64,000 bases of DNA from Furcasterigmium furcatum (Eukaryota > Ascomycota > Sordariomycetes > Glomerellales > Plectosphaerellaceae). Below, piece by piece: positions 43,976 through 53,773 of the stretch (positions are counted from its first letter, which is position 1; every line of letters starts with the position of its first letter). The notes under the pieces are model-generated. The model did not search any database. It was not told the origin of the DNA and worked only from the letters and a program-made list of their open reading frames with translations. The stretch is from positions 3,994,082 through 4,058,081 of the forward strand of contig BCIA01000004.1 in NCBI GenBank assembly GCA_001599815.1, in the 5' to 3' direction. The position numbers and the translations under genes were made by a program.

Positions 43976-44130
43976 AACCTTATAATAGTCTTACTCCTTA
44001 GGTTTTCTAGGTATTTCTACTTTTTTTATTAGGTAAACCTATTCTAGGTAACCTATTACCTCTATTAGGGTTTACCTAGGTAGGTAGCCTAATACCTACT
44101 CGTTAGGAATCTAATTAACCTATTCGGTTA
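43976..44130. other. AT-rich low-complexity stretch
   Basis: About 150 bp of TA/GG-rich sequence with many TTAGG/CCTAA words (for example TCTATTAGGGTTTACCTAGG), sharply different from its surroundings. It is the breakpoint of the ankyrin fragment and looks like RIP-altered repeat DNA. It is not a telomere array. Confidence 0.5.
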
Positions 44131-44431
44131 CTTTCCCCGAGCCCTACGCTGAAGTAGCCCGAGTCTCGAACAGGAAACCCATGGACTCGAGATGCAGGGG
44201 TTGTCCAGCGGTCTGCAGGGGGTCCCGATGGACAGGGGCGTCTGTTCCTTGGCAAGTCGTCCGCTGAAGGCCTTATAAATCGGGGTGACCCCGCTGATCT
44301 CCTCTGATCAACCCACCTTCATGACGAACTTCCCTGGTGGACACGAAACTCAGAACGTAGCTACAGGGACAAGAGTGCTCGGTCCAAGCTTCGATCGAAG
44401 CCTGACGCGAGCACCGAGCCACATCCCGGCC

Positions 44432-45673
44432 ATGGCAAAGCTCGGCGAGTGGCTGAAGAAGCGCCTCGAATCCTCGAAAAAGCCGCCCCGAGCCGCCCAC
44501 GGCCAGCCGCCTCCCCCGTTCCTCGCCTTGCCACGCCCCCGGCCGCTCACACCAGCACCAACCGACGACAGCGCACTGCAACCAGAAGAATGCCTGCTAT
44601 TCTCCAGGCTTCCCCCGGACGTCCGGCGCGCCATATTCATCGCCGCGTTCGGGAACCGCACTATTCACATTGACCTCGTCTTCGACTACCCGCTCATCAA
44701 CCCCCGCCTCGTGCCGCCACCGCCGCCAGGCCAAAAGCCGAATCACGCGGGGATCTACCCGCAGAAGACCGATGCTGGGTCTCCTCCACCGCGCGGGCAG
44801 AAAGCCTGGCGCTGGGGAGGTTCCGTTTGTCACATCGAACACCCGGGCCGCTCGAGGAGGGCACTGCGGTACAAGTCAGGCCCCTGGACCGACGAGTGCA
44901 TGCGGGGAGGGTCTGGGTGGGTTTGCCATGCGCACGGCGGACCATCACCAGAGACCTGTGGAATTGGCGCCTCTGGCTTCCTTCTGTCCTGCAAGCAGGC
45001 GTACGCCGAGGGCATCCATGTCCTGTTCGGCACCAACTGCATCAGCCTCCTCAGCCAGCCTCTGCTCCTCGATCTCCCTCGGCTGGTGCTGCCCCAGCGG
45101 CTGGCGGCCATACTTTCAATGGAGATACACGTTAAGGGGTACAAGACCAAGGATGACAGGTGCCAGGGTCGAATGGATCTGTCCCGACTGCCTGCGATTC
45201 TCGACAACATCAGCACGCACTGCCGAAACCTCCGCAGTCTCTTGCTCTCCTTCAGCATCCCTGAATGCACAGACATGGACGAGCTCCTCGCCAGTCCGAT
45301 GCTGCCCATCATCGACGCCTTCTACCTGTCGATGGCCCTGCGCGAAATGGTGCTCGAGATCCCCGAACTCGTCCACAATCGTTTGCGGGAGCGCGCGGTC
45401 GCCGTCGAGCCGCTCCACCCACTCGAGCCCGAGAAACCCAAGACCACGGTGGTGTACTGGTCTACACCGTGGCGGTGCCTCGACGGCGTTGACGGCCAGG
45501 GCCGCCCGAAGCCCGAGCCCGAGATCCAACACCGCACCATAGGAAACTATCCCGGGCCGCCCCTCCAGCTGCCGACGCCGGAGAACATGGAAAAGCGTGT
45601 GCCGAGCAAGGGCTACTGGTTCAAGGACGGGTTTCCTTACCAACCACCGCTGCGCATGGCTGTTTGCTTTTGA
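44432..45673 (+). CDS. DUF7730-type protein
   Basis: Intronless. ATG at 44432 (MAKLGEWLKKRLESSKK) gives 413 aa; another ATG at 44321 is in frame but its extension is unlike the family. After a proline-rich linker the family core begins with LLFSRLPPDVRRAIFIAAFGNRTIHIDL. It includes SGFLLSCKQAYAEGIHVLFG and a long helical part. This is the fungal domain often annotated DUF7730, distantly F-box-like. The biochemical role is unknown. Confidence 0.8.
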   Translation: MAKLGEWLKKRLESSKKPPRAAHGQPPPPFLALPRPRPLTPAPTDDSALQPEECLLFSRLPPDVRRAIFIAAFGNRTIHIDLVFDYPLINPRLVPPPPPGQKPNHAGIYPQKTDAGSPPPRGQKAWRWGGSVCHIEHPGRSRRALRYKSGPWTDECMRGGSGWVCHAHGGPSPETCGIGASGFLLSCKQAYAEGIHVLFGTNCISLLSQPLLLDLPRLVLPQRLAAILSMEIHVKGYKTKDDRCQGRMDLSRLPAILDNISTHCRNLRSLLLSFSIPECTDMDELLASPMLPIIDAFYLSMALREMVLEIPELVHNRLRERAVAVEPLHPLEPEKPKTTVVYWSTPWRCLDGVDGQGRPKPEPEIQHRTIGNYPGPPLQLPTPENMEKRVPSKGYWFKDGFPYQPPLRMAVCF

Positions 45674-45769
45674 GGGAGCAGGCGAGGGACTGTTGAGGAA
45701 AGGAAATGAACTTGTAATTAGATTTCTACATGATGGACAGCTCTTCTGACAGACTACTTGACCGCCTCC

Positions 45770-47854
45770 TTATGTTGGCACCGGGGGACCCTGCGTGATG
45801 GTCGTCGCCGGGCCGCTGACACCGATGCAGTAAAAGTAGTCGGGCCAGAGGTTCAGGCACTCGGAGCCCACGGCGGGGTTCCATTCGTAGAATTGGCTGT
45901 TCAGAATATTAGCGGTATATTTTCAGATTTTCAACGACAGAACGTACCTCAGGGAGATGCCGGCCCTGTCTGCCATGTTGTAGCACAGGTCGCCGGGCTG
46001 CTGGAGGTAGAAGCGGACGCAGTCCTCCGTCATGCCCTCGCGCACCGGCCATGGCGTCTCGATGGGTGTTTCCGTGTCTTCAGTCGTCGTAGTGGCAGAA
46101 GAAGAGGTGGTGCTGCTGGTGCTCCTGCTGGTGACGGCAGTGCTGCTAATGGTCTCAGACTCGGAAGGCTCCTCCTCATCGTCACCCGCGACACCAACGC
46201 AGATGTAGTAGTCCTGCTGCAGACCGCCACACTCGGGCTCCTCCAGGGCAGAGTTCCAGCTGTACAGGTCATCAAGGGTGATGCCCGCCTCGCGAGCAAT
46301 GCTGCTGCAGGTCTGCCCGCTGCCGACGAGCCAGTAGTCAGTGCACTCCGCCGTAATACCCGTCTGCGTGGGCATCGACTCCTCAGGGCCCGTCGGCTCA
46401 GGAGCTGCCTCGGTGCGCGTTGTCGGCGTGGCCGGGCGCCCGACGCAGTACCACGCCTGCTGGCGCACCTCGTCGCAGCTGCCAAAGACAGTCGGGTTCC
46501 AGCTGACAAATTCGCCCAAGTCGAAGCTCCCGAACATGGCCGTGATATCTTCGCACGACTCAGGGCCGGTGACAAAGTACCACCGCGTACAGTCTTGCGG
46601 ATAGCCGAGGGGGATGGTGCCGGACGCCGGCTTGGTCGTTTCGTGCGCGGGGAGGGGCAGCTCGTCGAAGGCGCCGACGCAGTACCACGCGTCGAGCCAG
46701 AGGCCGTTGCAGTTGCCGTTGAGGGCGGGGTTCCAGTCGAGGAACTGCTCCTGGGAGATATACCCGTACTGGCTGACGATGTCGTTGCAGTTCTGGTCGG
46801 CCACGGCCTGGTGGAAGACGCGGCAGTTGGACGGCATGGGCCCGTGGGAGGGGCTGGGCGTGAAGCTCGAGTCGGCCGTGGGCTCCGTGGTGAAGGTGTG
46901 CTCCGTCGGGTCCGGCGGCGGCGTGAACTCGGGCTGCTCCGTCTCCCACTCGAGGTCTGTGTTGGCGCTCTGGACCTGGACGCCGATGCAGACCCAGTAG
47001 TCGGCCATAAGCTCCTCGCAGTCTTCCTCGGTGCCGGGGTTCCAGTCGAGGAACTCTGGCAGGGTCAGGAGGCCGTATCGGCTCAGGAGGATGTCGCACG
47101 TGTCTCCGGGCTGCACGCGGTGCCACTGGTTGCACGACTCAGTCTGGCCCTCGATGGTCTTGGTCGGGGGCCAGGCTGTGTTGACGCTCGAGGTCGTGAT
47201 GTTCCACTCCGTCACAGGGTGCTGGGTCGAGTAGGTCGAGTTGAACCAGCTGGACGACGACGACTCGGGCTCTGAGGTTACGCTCGACGAGGGCGGTGTT
47301 GTTGAGGTGGTCGCCCGCTCGCCTCTGCTCACGCAGTAGGCCGACTCAAGCCAAAAGTTCTGGGTGCAGTCCGAGGAGACGGCTGGATTCCAGGCAAGGA
47401 ACTGCGCAAAGGTGATGCCATACCGCGCAGGCACGTTCGAGCAGTCATCCCCCGACACAATCGTGTGCCAGCCGTTGCAGTCCTCCGGCTGACCTGGGTG
47501 GACAGGTCCCCCGGGACTCGTGTCGGCGCCGCCAGGGTTGTTTGTAGCGGTCGGAGGCGTCGTGGTCGTCGTCGTTGTAGGAGCGACAGTCCCGACTCTC
47601 ACGCAGTACGCCGCCTCGAGCCAGAAGTTCTGGATGCAGTCTGCCGACACGGCGGGATTCCAAACGCGAAATTGGGCAAATGTGATGCCGTACCGAGCGG
47701 GAACATTAGAGCAATCGTCCCCTGAGACGACGGTGTGCCAGCCGTTGCAGTTGCTCGGCTGTCCTGGGTGAACATATCCTCCAGGGGATGAGTCTTGTGC
47801 GTGTGAGAGACCAAGCAGCAGCGATGCCGCCAGCCAGGTGGTGGGCAGATGCAT
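45770..47854 (-). CDS. secreted protein with seven LysM domains
   Basis: Model: complement(join(45770..45896, 45948..47854)), 677 aa. Signal peptide MHLPTTWLAASLLLGLSHA. Seven LysM units follow, each with two or more Cys and a late YCVG/YICVG motif; the last spans the intron (GISLSQFYEWNPAVGSEC). Units 1 and 2 are near-identical (GWHTVVSGDDCSNVPARYGI and GWHTIVSGDDCSNVPARYGI), a recent duplication. Thr/Ser-rich linkers separate the units. No enzymatic domain is present, so it should bind chitin or N-acetylglucosamine oligomers outside the cell, as LysM effectors and wall proteins do. A chitinase gene lies 2 kb away. Confidence 0.92.
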
Positions 47855-48550
47855 CTTGAGCAGCGAGCTGATGCGCAGAGAGCGGAAGAACGAGAGTCGT
47901 GAGGATCAACGAGTGTCCAGAACTCGGGGGACACCTTCGCGCAGTGATCAGACTCGGGACGAGCAGAGGAGCGATGCCGAGCTGCCTTCCGCTCTGGTCA
48001 GGGCCCTGGAACAACAACGGCCTACCATCCGAAAACCCGAGGCCCCCTGCCAGCAGAAATAAACTCATCGTGACATGGTCTGGTTGTCTGCCACAGCCAA
48101 GCCGCCTCAATGCAAGGAACAGAGCCAACGTACGCCCGATGTTGCCCTGCAGGCCACGTGATCCCCTACCAAGCGTTGCACAATGCAGGGGGAAGGCGAT
48201 AGAGAAGTACCGGTACAGGTCCCCTCAGCGGGTGCACCCTCGAGCAGATCATGGGGCACAAGGGACCCCTGTCGCCCCTTGACCACTCCCGGACCCTGCG
48301 CCGTGCTGCTCGCGCATGTGCTGCTTGGCTTCATGTGAGCTGAGATGAGGTGAGGCTACGTTCTGCTCGGCTACATCCCGACGCCTGGCCGCCTCGCTTG
48401 TGTCCGGTGGCGACCCTTCTCCAGAGAGTTCGCGATCCCCCTCCCTCTGCCTCCTCTGAGCAGAGCTAGCAGCCTCCACGGTCTCGCGCCGTAGTCACTC
48501 TTTTCGAGCTCAGCTTGCTCTCCACGCTCTTTATCAAAACTCAACTCACG
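47855..48550. promoter_or_regulatory. bidirectional promoter region, LysM/metalloprotease
   Basis: 696 bp between divergent starts. A CTCACTTCATGTGAGC-like palindromic patch and a CT-rich leader precede the ATG at 48551. No coding signal. Confidence 0.4.
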
Positions 48551-49711
48551 ATGCGTCTGTCTTCATCCTCCGTCGCCATCGCCCTTGGGCTCATCATGGC
48601 CGCCGCCGACGGCGTGCTGGGCGGCAGCCGCATGTGGGAAGCCCAGGCGCCGAACCCGCGGTCGAACCCGAACCCCTTGTACACCGTCAACCTCAACTCG
48701 ACGTCGACCCTCGCGAAGCGCGCCATATCCATCAAGAACCCCGCCGCCGACGACAAGTCGAGCCGCATCTGGCCCAACAAGCGGATCAAGTACTGCTACG
48801 AGGAGGAGACGCCGCGGATCAAGGCCATCTGGAAGCTCGCCATGGACGCCTGGAGCGAGCTCAACGATCACGGCTTCTCGTACCAGTACGTCAGCAGCTG
48901 CGAGCGCGACCGCGCCAACACGTTGATGATCAAGTACAACGACGAGGGCAAGCTGGCCTCGACGCTGGGCATCCCGCCGGTGAAGCCCGGGGAGGAGGGC
49001 CCGTCCACGATGCTCAGCGACATGGAGGGCATCGGGCAGAACGACATCCAGGCCAACGTCGCGCACGAGCTGGGCCACGTCTGGGGCCTGGCCCACGGGC
49101 ACCAGAACCGCCAGTGGTGGGACAAGAGCCCCGAGCACAAGCACGATGTCCTGTGGTCTCGCATCTCCAACTTCAGCCCAAAGGATACCAAGTTCCTCAC
49201 GGGCGACTTTGACTGCGAGGCCCTCTCCGACTACGACACTGCTCTCGAAAAGGCCGAGGAGGCCAAGCGGACGGAGACGGGCCCTGAGCTCCAGAAGCAG
49301 CACCAAAACGACCCCGAGTTCATCTGCATAGCCCAGCAGGTGGCGGCCGACTACAACTTCTCCGCGTCCGAGTGGCTCCCCTTTGCTCACATCTCCAACC
49401 TGGACCCCGACGAGAACTTCGACCGGACATCGCTCATGCTGTACCCGTCCCAGGCCGGCGGCCGCGGCTCGGGCAACAGCCGCCGCATAGTGATGACCTA
49501 CGCCGACGGCTTCAACGGTGGCATCATCGCGAATCGCTATACGCCCAGCCCCATGGACGTCCAGCGCCTCGTCACCCTGTATGGCAGCAGGAATCGGCGT
49601 TTCGGCCAGCTCCTGAACACGGGCGCCATGAAGAGCGGCTTCAACCGGCTGAGGAACAAGCTCTCGGGCGAGAGCTTGCGCGGCGGTCACACGGCGGGGG
49701 GGATGTGCTAG
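48551..49711 (+). CDS. secreted astacin-like zinc metalloprotease
   Basis: Intronless, 386 aa. Signal peptide MRLSSSSVAIALGLIMAAADG, then a pro-region ending around LAKRA. The metzincin zinc motif HELGHVWGLAH is complete (His172, Glu173). A likely Met-turn is SLMLYPSQAG, preceded by ISNLDPDENFD. The WPNKRIKYCYEEETPRI start of the mature domain is typical of astacin-like fungal enzymes. It should cleave proteins outside the cell. It sits between the LysM gene (divergent) and the chitinase gene (convergent). Confidence 0.88.
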   Translation: MRLSSSSVAIALGLIMAAADGVLGGSRMWEAQAPNPRSNPNPLYTVNLNSTSTLAKRAISIKNPAADDKSSRIWPNKRIKYCYEEETPRIKAIWKLAMDAWSELNDHGFSYQYVSSCERDRANTLMIKYNDEGKLASTLGIPPVKPGEEGPSTMLSDMEGIGQNDIQANVAHELGHVWGLAHGHQNRQWWDKSPEHKHDVLWSRISNFSPKDTKFLTGDFDCEALSDYDTALEKAEEAKRTETGPELQKQHQNDPEFICIAQQVAADYNFSASEWLPFAHISNLDPDENFDRTSLMLYPSQAGGRGSGNSRRIVMTYADGFNGGIIANRYTPSPMDVQRLVTLYGSRNRRFGQLLNTGAMKSGFNRLRNKLSGESLRGGHTAGGMC

Positions 49712-49915
49712 CCAGCAAGGGTCTCAACGTTGGCGTGTGCTAAGACAGTCCCGTCAATTCTTCTTCGTACATAATTTATTCAACGTGTTCCTGACCCCGG
49801 CTGTGTTCCTCGCGATGAGTAAACTTGCACCCGAAACTATCAACGGCTCCGGCGCTGATGAATGGAGGAAAAGATGTATTTATATGTATCATTTTGGATT
49901 CTGTCTCTAATTACG

Positions 49916-51820
49916 TTACAACTCATCGCGCACACCACAATTTGTCCCCCATTTCTGTTCAAAGAGTCGACTCTCTGGCCGCTCAATATTCTCGCCTAGT
50001 GCCTTGATCAGAGTCCCGTCGTCGAGATCGATGGCCCAAACCATGGTCCTACATTGCAGTGTCAGTAAATTCATATTCGACGCCACGATCAACGAGAGAG
50101 GAGAAGACATACCCGCCAAGACAGTGCTCGTGCGCAAAGTCAACCTTCATGCCCAGCGTCCTCGTGTCATCAAACGACACCCACTGGTCTGAGTCCCATG
50201 TGACAATCTGCGCGGCCGCCGCCTCGTCATATGTCACGGTGGCCCCGTTATCAATGATCTCTATAATCTCGCCGGCCGAGAGCACGCCAGGCGTGCCCGT
50301 ACAGTCGCCGCCCTTAGCGCCCTCGGTGAACTCGCACCCGGGGGCCATACAGCTAGGGTCCTTCATAGTGAAGCTACGGCCGTAGAAGCCAAGGCCCAGC
50401 GTAACGCGCTGCGGGTTAATATTGTTACGCCACATAAGCTCGAGGCCCATCTTGATCTCGGTTAGGTTGGTGTGCGCCTGGGCGTAGGGGCCAAGGGCTT
50501 CGATCTTAGCGTCCCAGACTCCGTCTGTAGCGGAAGGTTAGAGGGTTCTTTTAACGTGACACAGCATGACGGGCTTACGGATGTCGTAGCTCATAATGTT
50601 AAACCAGTCAACGTGAGGTTCCATGTCCGGAAGGTTGAACCCTCGCAGGTACCAGTAAGAGGCGGGCTAAGTGCGCGCGCAAGGTTAGCTCTCCTACCAT
50701 GTTGTCAGACGCGAGATTCAAACATACAATGGCCAGACTCAGCCCGTACTTCCTCCCAGTGCTGTTGAGGCGCTGGCGGAGACGTCTCAGCAGGTTGACG
50801 TAGTTGTCAAAGTCCTCGGGGATGCCTCCACGATCATCTGCCACGGGGCTGCAGGGACTCAAGTCAGTAAGTCGCTTCTTGTGTGTACACAGTCTCGACT
50901 CACTACTCCCAGTCAAGGTCGACTCCATCGAGGTCATAACGCCTCATAAAGGTGAGCAGCGAGTCAAAGAACCTGTCCTGGTTCGCCTCGCTCTTGGCCA
51001 TGTCCGAAAAGGCCGTGCGGTATGGGCCTGGGTCGTTCATAGCCCACCCGCCGATGGCGATCCAGACCTGAAGATCAGGCTGCCGCGCCTTGAGCGCAGC
51101 GACACGTCCATAGCGCGCCGCCGTACCGGGGTCCATAGCCTCAAGGTGGAAGGTCGTGGGGTTGATAAGGGCAAAGGCGTAGTTGATATGCGTCCACACG
51201 CCGAGGGGGATATCCTCGGGCTCCATGTTGCCGCACGGCCGCTGGAAGTTCCAGCCCTCGTAGTAGCCGATAGTCCTCGAGTCGGCCGTCCGCTCGCTGA
51301 GGCTGCACTGCGGGTGCGGCACCGGATTGGGGCCGCAAAAGTCGATGGTCGTGCCGCAGAAGCCGTGCTCGCTGCAGCACACGTTGAGGGGGCACTTCTC
51401 GAGCTCGACGTACTCGGAGCCCCAGCCGGCGGGATCGCACTCTGCTTTGGCGTCGCACTGGGACGTACAGTCTGCACCGCAGAAGACGGGGCCCATGCCG
51501 CAGTGGCCGACGCCCGTGTCATCGCTGAGGGGATTTAGCTGACAGCATTGTGTTTGAGTGTCACTTAGGGCCACTTACAGAGGACCACAACAGCCAAGCT
51601 TGCAAGGCTTCGATGCACCGCACGTGTAATCTGGCTCATTGTTGTTGGCCTGGAGGAGCATCTGCCTCGCGGCCGGCGTCGACTCCTTGCCGACGATGCG
51701 CTCCATGAGGAGCTTCGCCTCTGCCTGGCCGCCAAAGGTGTCTAGGCGCAGCGCCTGTATCCCAGACGTCAGGCCCAGGGCCAGACACAACCGTGTAAAA
51801 GAGGGCCTCATGTTGGGCAT
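49916..51820 (-). CDS. GH18 chitinase with chitin-binding modules
   Basis: Model: complement(join(49916..50048, 50113..50524, 50579..50666, 50728..50848, 50904..51524, 51579..51820)), 538 aa; all five introns (54-64 nt) keep frame. Signal peptide from MRPSFTRLCLALGLTSGIQA (an ATG three codons earlier is also possible). Two hevein-like Cys clusters follow: CKLGCCGPL...FCGADCTSQC and CPLNVCCSEHGFCGTTIDFC. The GH18 barrel begins RTIGYYEGWNFQRPC, and the catalytic motif DGVDLDWE is intact (Glu287). Later come WFNIMSYDIHG and LGLGFYGRSF. It should hydrolyse chitin outside the cell. It is smaller than the multi-kilodalton killer-toxin-like chitinases and lacks LysM of its own. Confidence 0.93.
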
Positions 51821-53250
51821 GAGTCACCGTAAGGGATAGGCAGGTCGGTGACTCTGTCGATGTTGAACAGTCAAGTCAAAGTCCGACAGTCAAGGGAGAT
51901 GCTGAAGCAAGGAGAGCGGATGAGGGCAGTCGAGTGGCAGAGGCTCGGATGTCGGGACGCAGGAAGATTCGCTCAAAGCGCAAGCGTTTCTACTTCCCAG
52001 CAAATGCAGTGTACGCCAAGTGCTGCAGAGGAGATGAGTTGCGACCCTTGCCCACCGCCGACTGTCCTCTTGTACCGGTACCTTTGCGGCCTTTGAGCCT
52101 CTTCAGCTGTACAACCCCACATAGCCAAGGGCCGTTCCGCGACGATGTGACTCCCGGGGGCACAGGGGGCAACGCCCGGCTCGGCCCAACGGCAGCTAAT
52201 CCCATGTGCTTTAGGGGACAAAGGATACTAAGGAACTCGCTGTACAGTCAACAGGCCAAAGTTTTCTCAAGCTAGCGCATACCTTCCCCCTTATAGACCA
52301 GGGTTGGAATTAGGACCCACTTCTTATAGATATAAAAGCGTGACTGCCCTCTATACATCTAGATATTTTTATTCCTTCCTTTTATACAACTTTTTACCTA
52401 CTTTTTTATACTAAATAAGTATAAAACACCTTACTCGCGATGATCGCCTCTAAATTTATAGTAGGGACGTAGCTATAACTTATATAGGATAACGCTGCTT
52501 CCTATTTTAACAGATTCGGGGCGTCGTTTAGTATGAGTCGGGAACCGGAGTCAGTGGTGAGAGTGGTGGCGAGCTGGACTCGATCCAGGCTAAGTACAGC
52601 CTGACCCAACAACAGGAACTAATCCACACCTCTTCCAGGGCAACAAAATAGATAATTAGGCGAGGGCACGGTTGATCAGGGCTACCCCGTTGAGCTGATC
52701 TGAATAGCTTCAAAGATCAGCTCAGAATCGGGGTTCAAGAGGGTAGCAGCCATCACTCGTAGGGGCCATATCGTGGTGTGTACGTGCGTTGAATTTTTGC
52801 TAAGTGGTGGCCAGAGCAACAGCTATCTAATTACGGCTCTATTGCTTACGTAAGTAAGCCTCCAAGCTGCTGTCTGCACCACCCTGTTACACTATTAAAA
52901 TGGAATAATAAAGGGCCTCCTATGCGCTTTATATATTCTAGTTATTAACTAGCTACTATATTTACTTAATTTAAACCTTATTAAGCCTCTCTAAGATAAA
53001 ATAAAGGACTATATATAGGAAAAATAGGGAAAGAGTAAAGAATTACCGGAAAGAGAGGAGTTAAAAAGGTAGTTGCGGGAGGCGTAGGAGATAATTAATA
53101 GGGCGTATCTGCTTACACTACGAGAATCTATGCCTAAGAGGATATAGGCTGTAATCGACGCGGCAGAAGGTTATATAAAGTATTGAGGAAGTTGCGATAT
53201 AGGTGGTCTGTGCTTAGGAGCTAATTTTCGTACTTTCTTTTTTTTTTTAA
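51821..53250. other. AT-rich relic with RIP-like transposon remains
   Basis: From about 52290 to 53250 the sequence is strongly AT-rich. At 53055-53200 a plus-strand frame reads like degraded coding sequence with TAG/TAA where CAG/CAA would fit (for example LTLRESMPKRI followed by a TAG, then AVIDAAEGYIKY). This is the nonsense pattern expected from RIP. The element type cannot be named. 51821-52290 is ordinary intergenic DNA upstream of the chitinase. Confidence 0.55.
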
Positions 53251-53773
53251 ATTTACCCTAGGAGACTGTAGCGGACAGGTTCATGACCCCTGAGAGGTAC
53301 GCCCCTATCGTCACTTGTGTGACCCCATCGCCGGCTTGGCCCGCCCCCATGTCACCCTTATCCTGTGGTAGCGGCGGTGGCGCACGCATTTATCCTGAAG
53401 ACCCCGGTATCGCGCCATCCACGAACCAGACCACGGTCGACGCCATTCCTGCAAGGCTCGGCGCCTTGTCTCGGGCCTCGCTGCCCATGATGCCCCTTGG
53501 GCGTGCATGACGAGAAATTACCAACAGCACGGAATAGCATCATGCTCATCCGGGCCAAGGCTTGTGATTCCGGATATTGGCCAGGCTGGGATGTTCTCCA
53601 TGCCCGAGGTCGTCGAGTCTTGGCCCAGGTGAAAGGGCGTGGAAACTCCCGATCTCCCAGAGTCTGGCGGTCTTCCCCTCTGCTCCGAGCCTCTCAACCT
53701 CACACTCTTTGTGTTTTCTTCCCTTCATGTCTTGTCTTTTCGTCTGAGAAGCTACTCCTGGCCAGACACCATC

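Noticed and set aside
43976..44130. Telomere-like TTAGGG words
   Set aside because: Only isolated TTAGG/TTAGGG words in AT-rich sequence, no tandem array.
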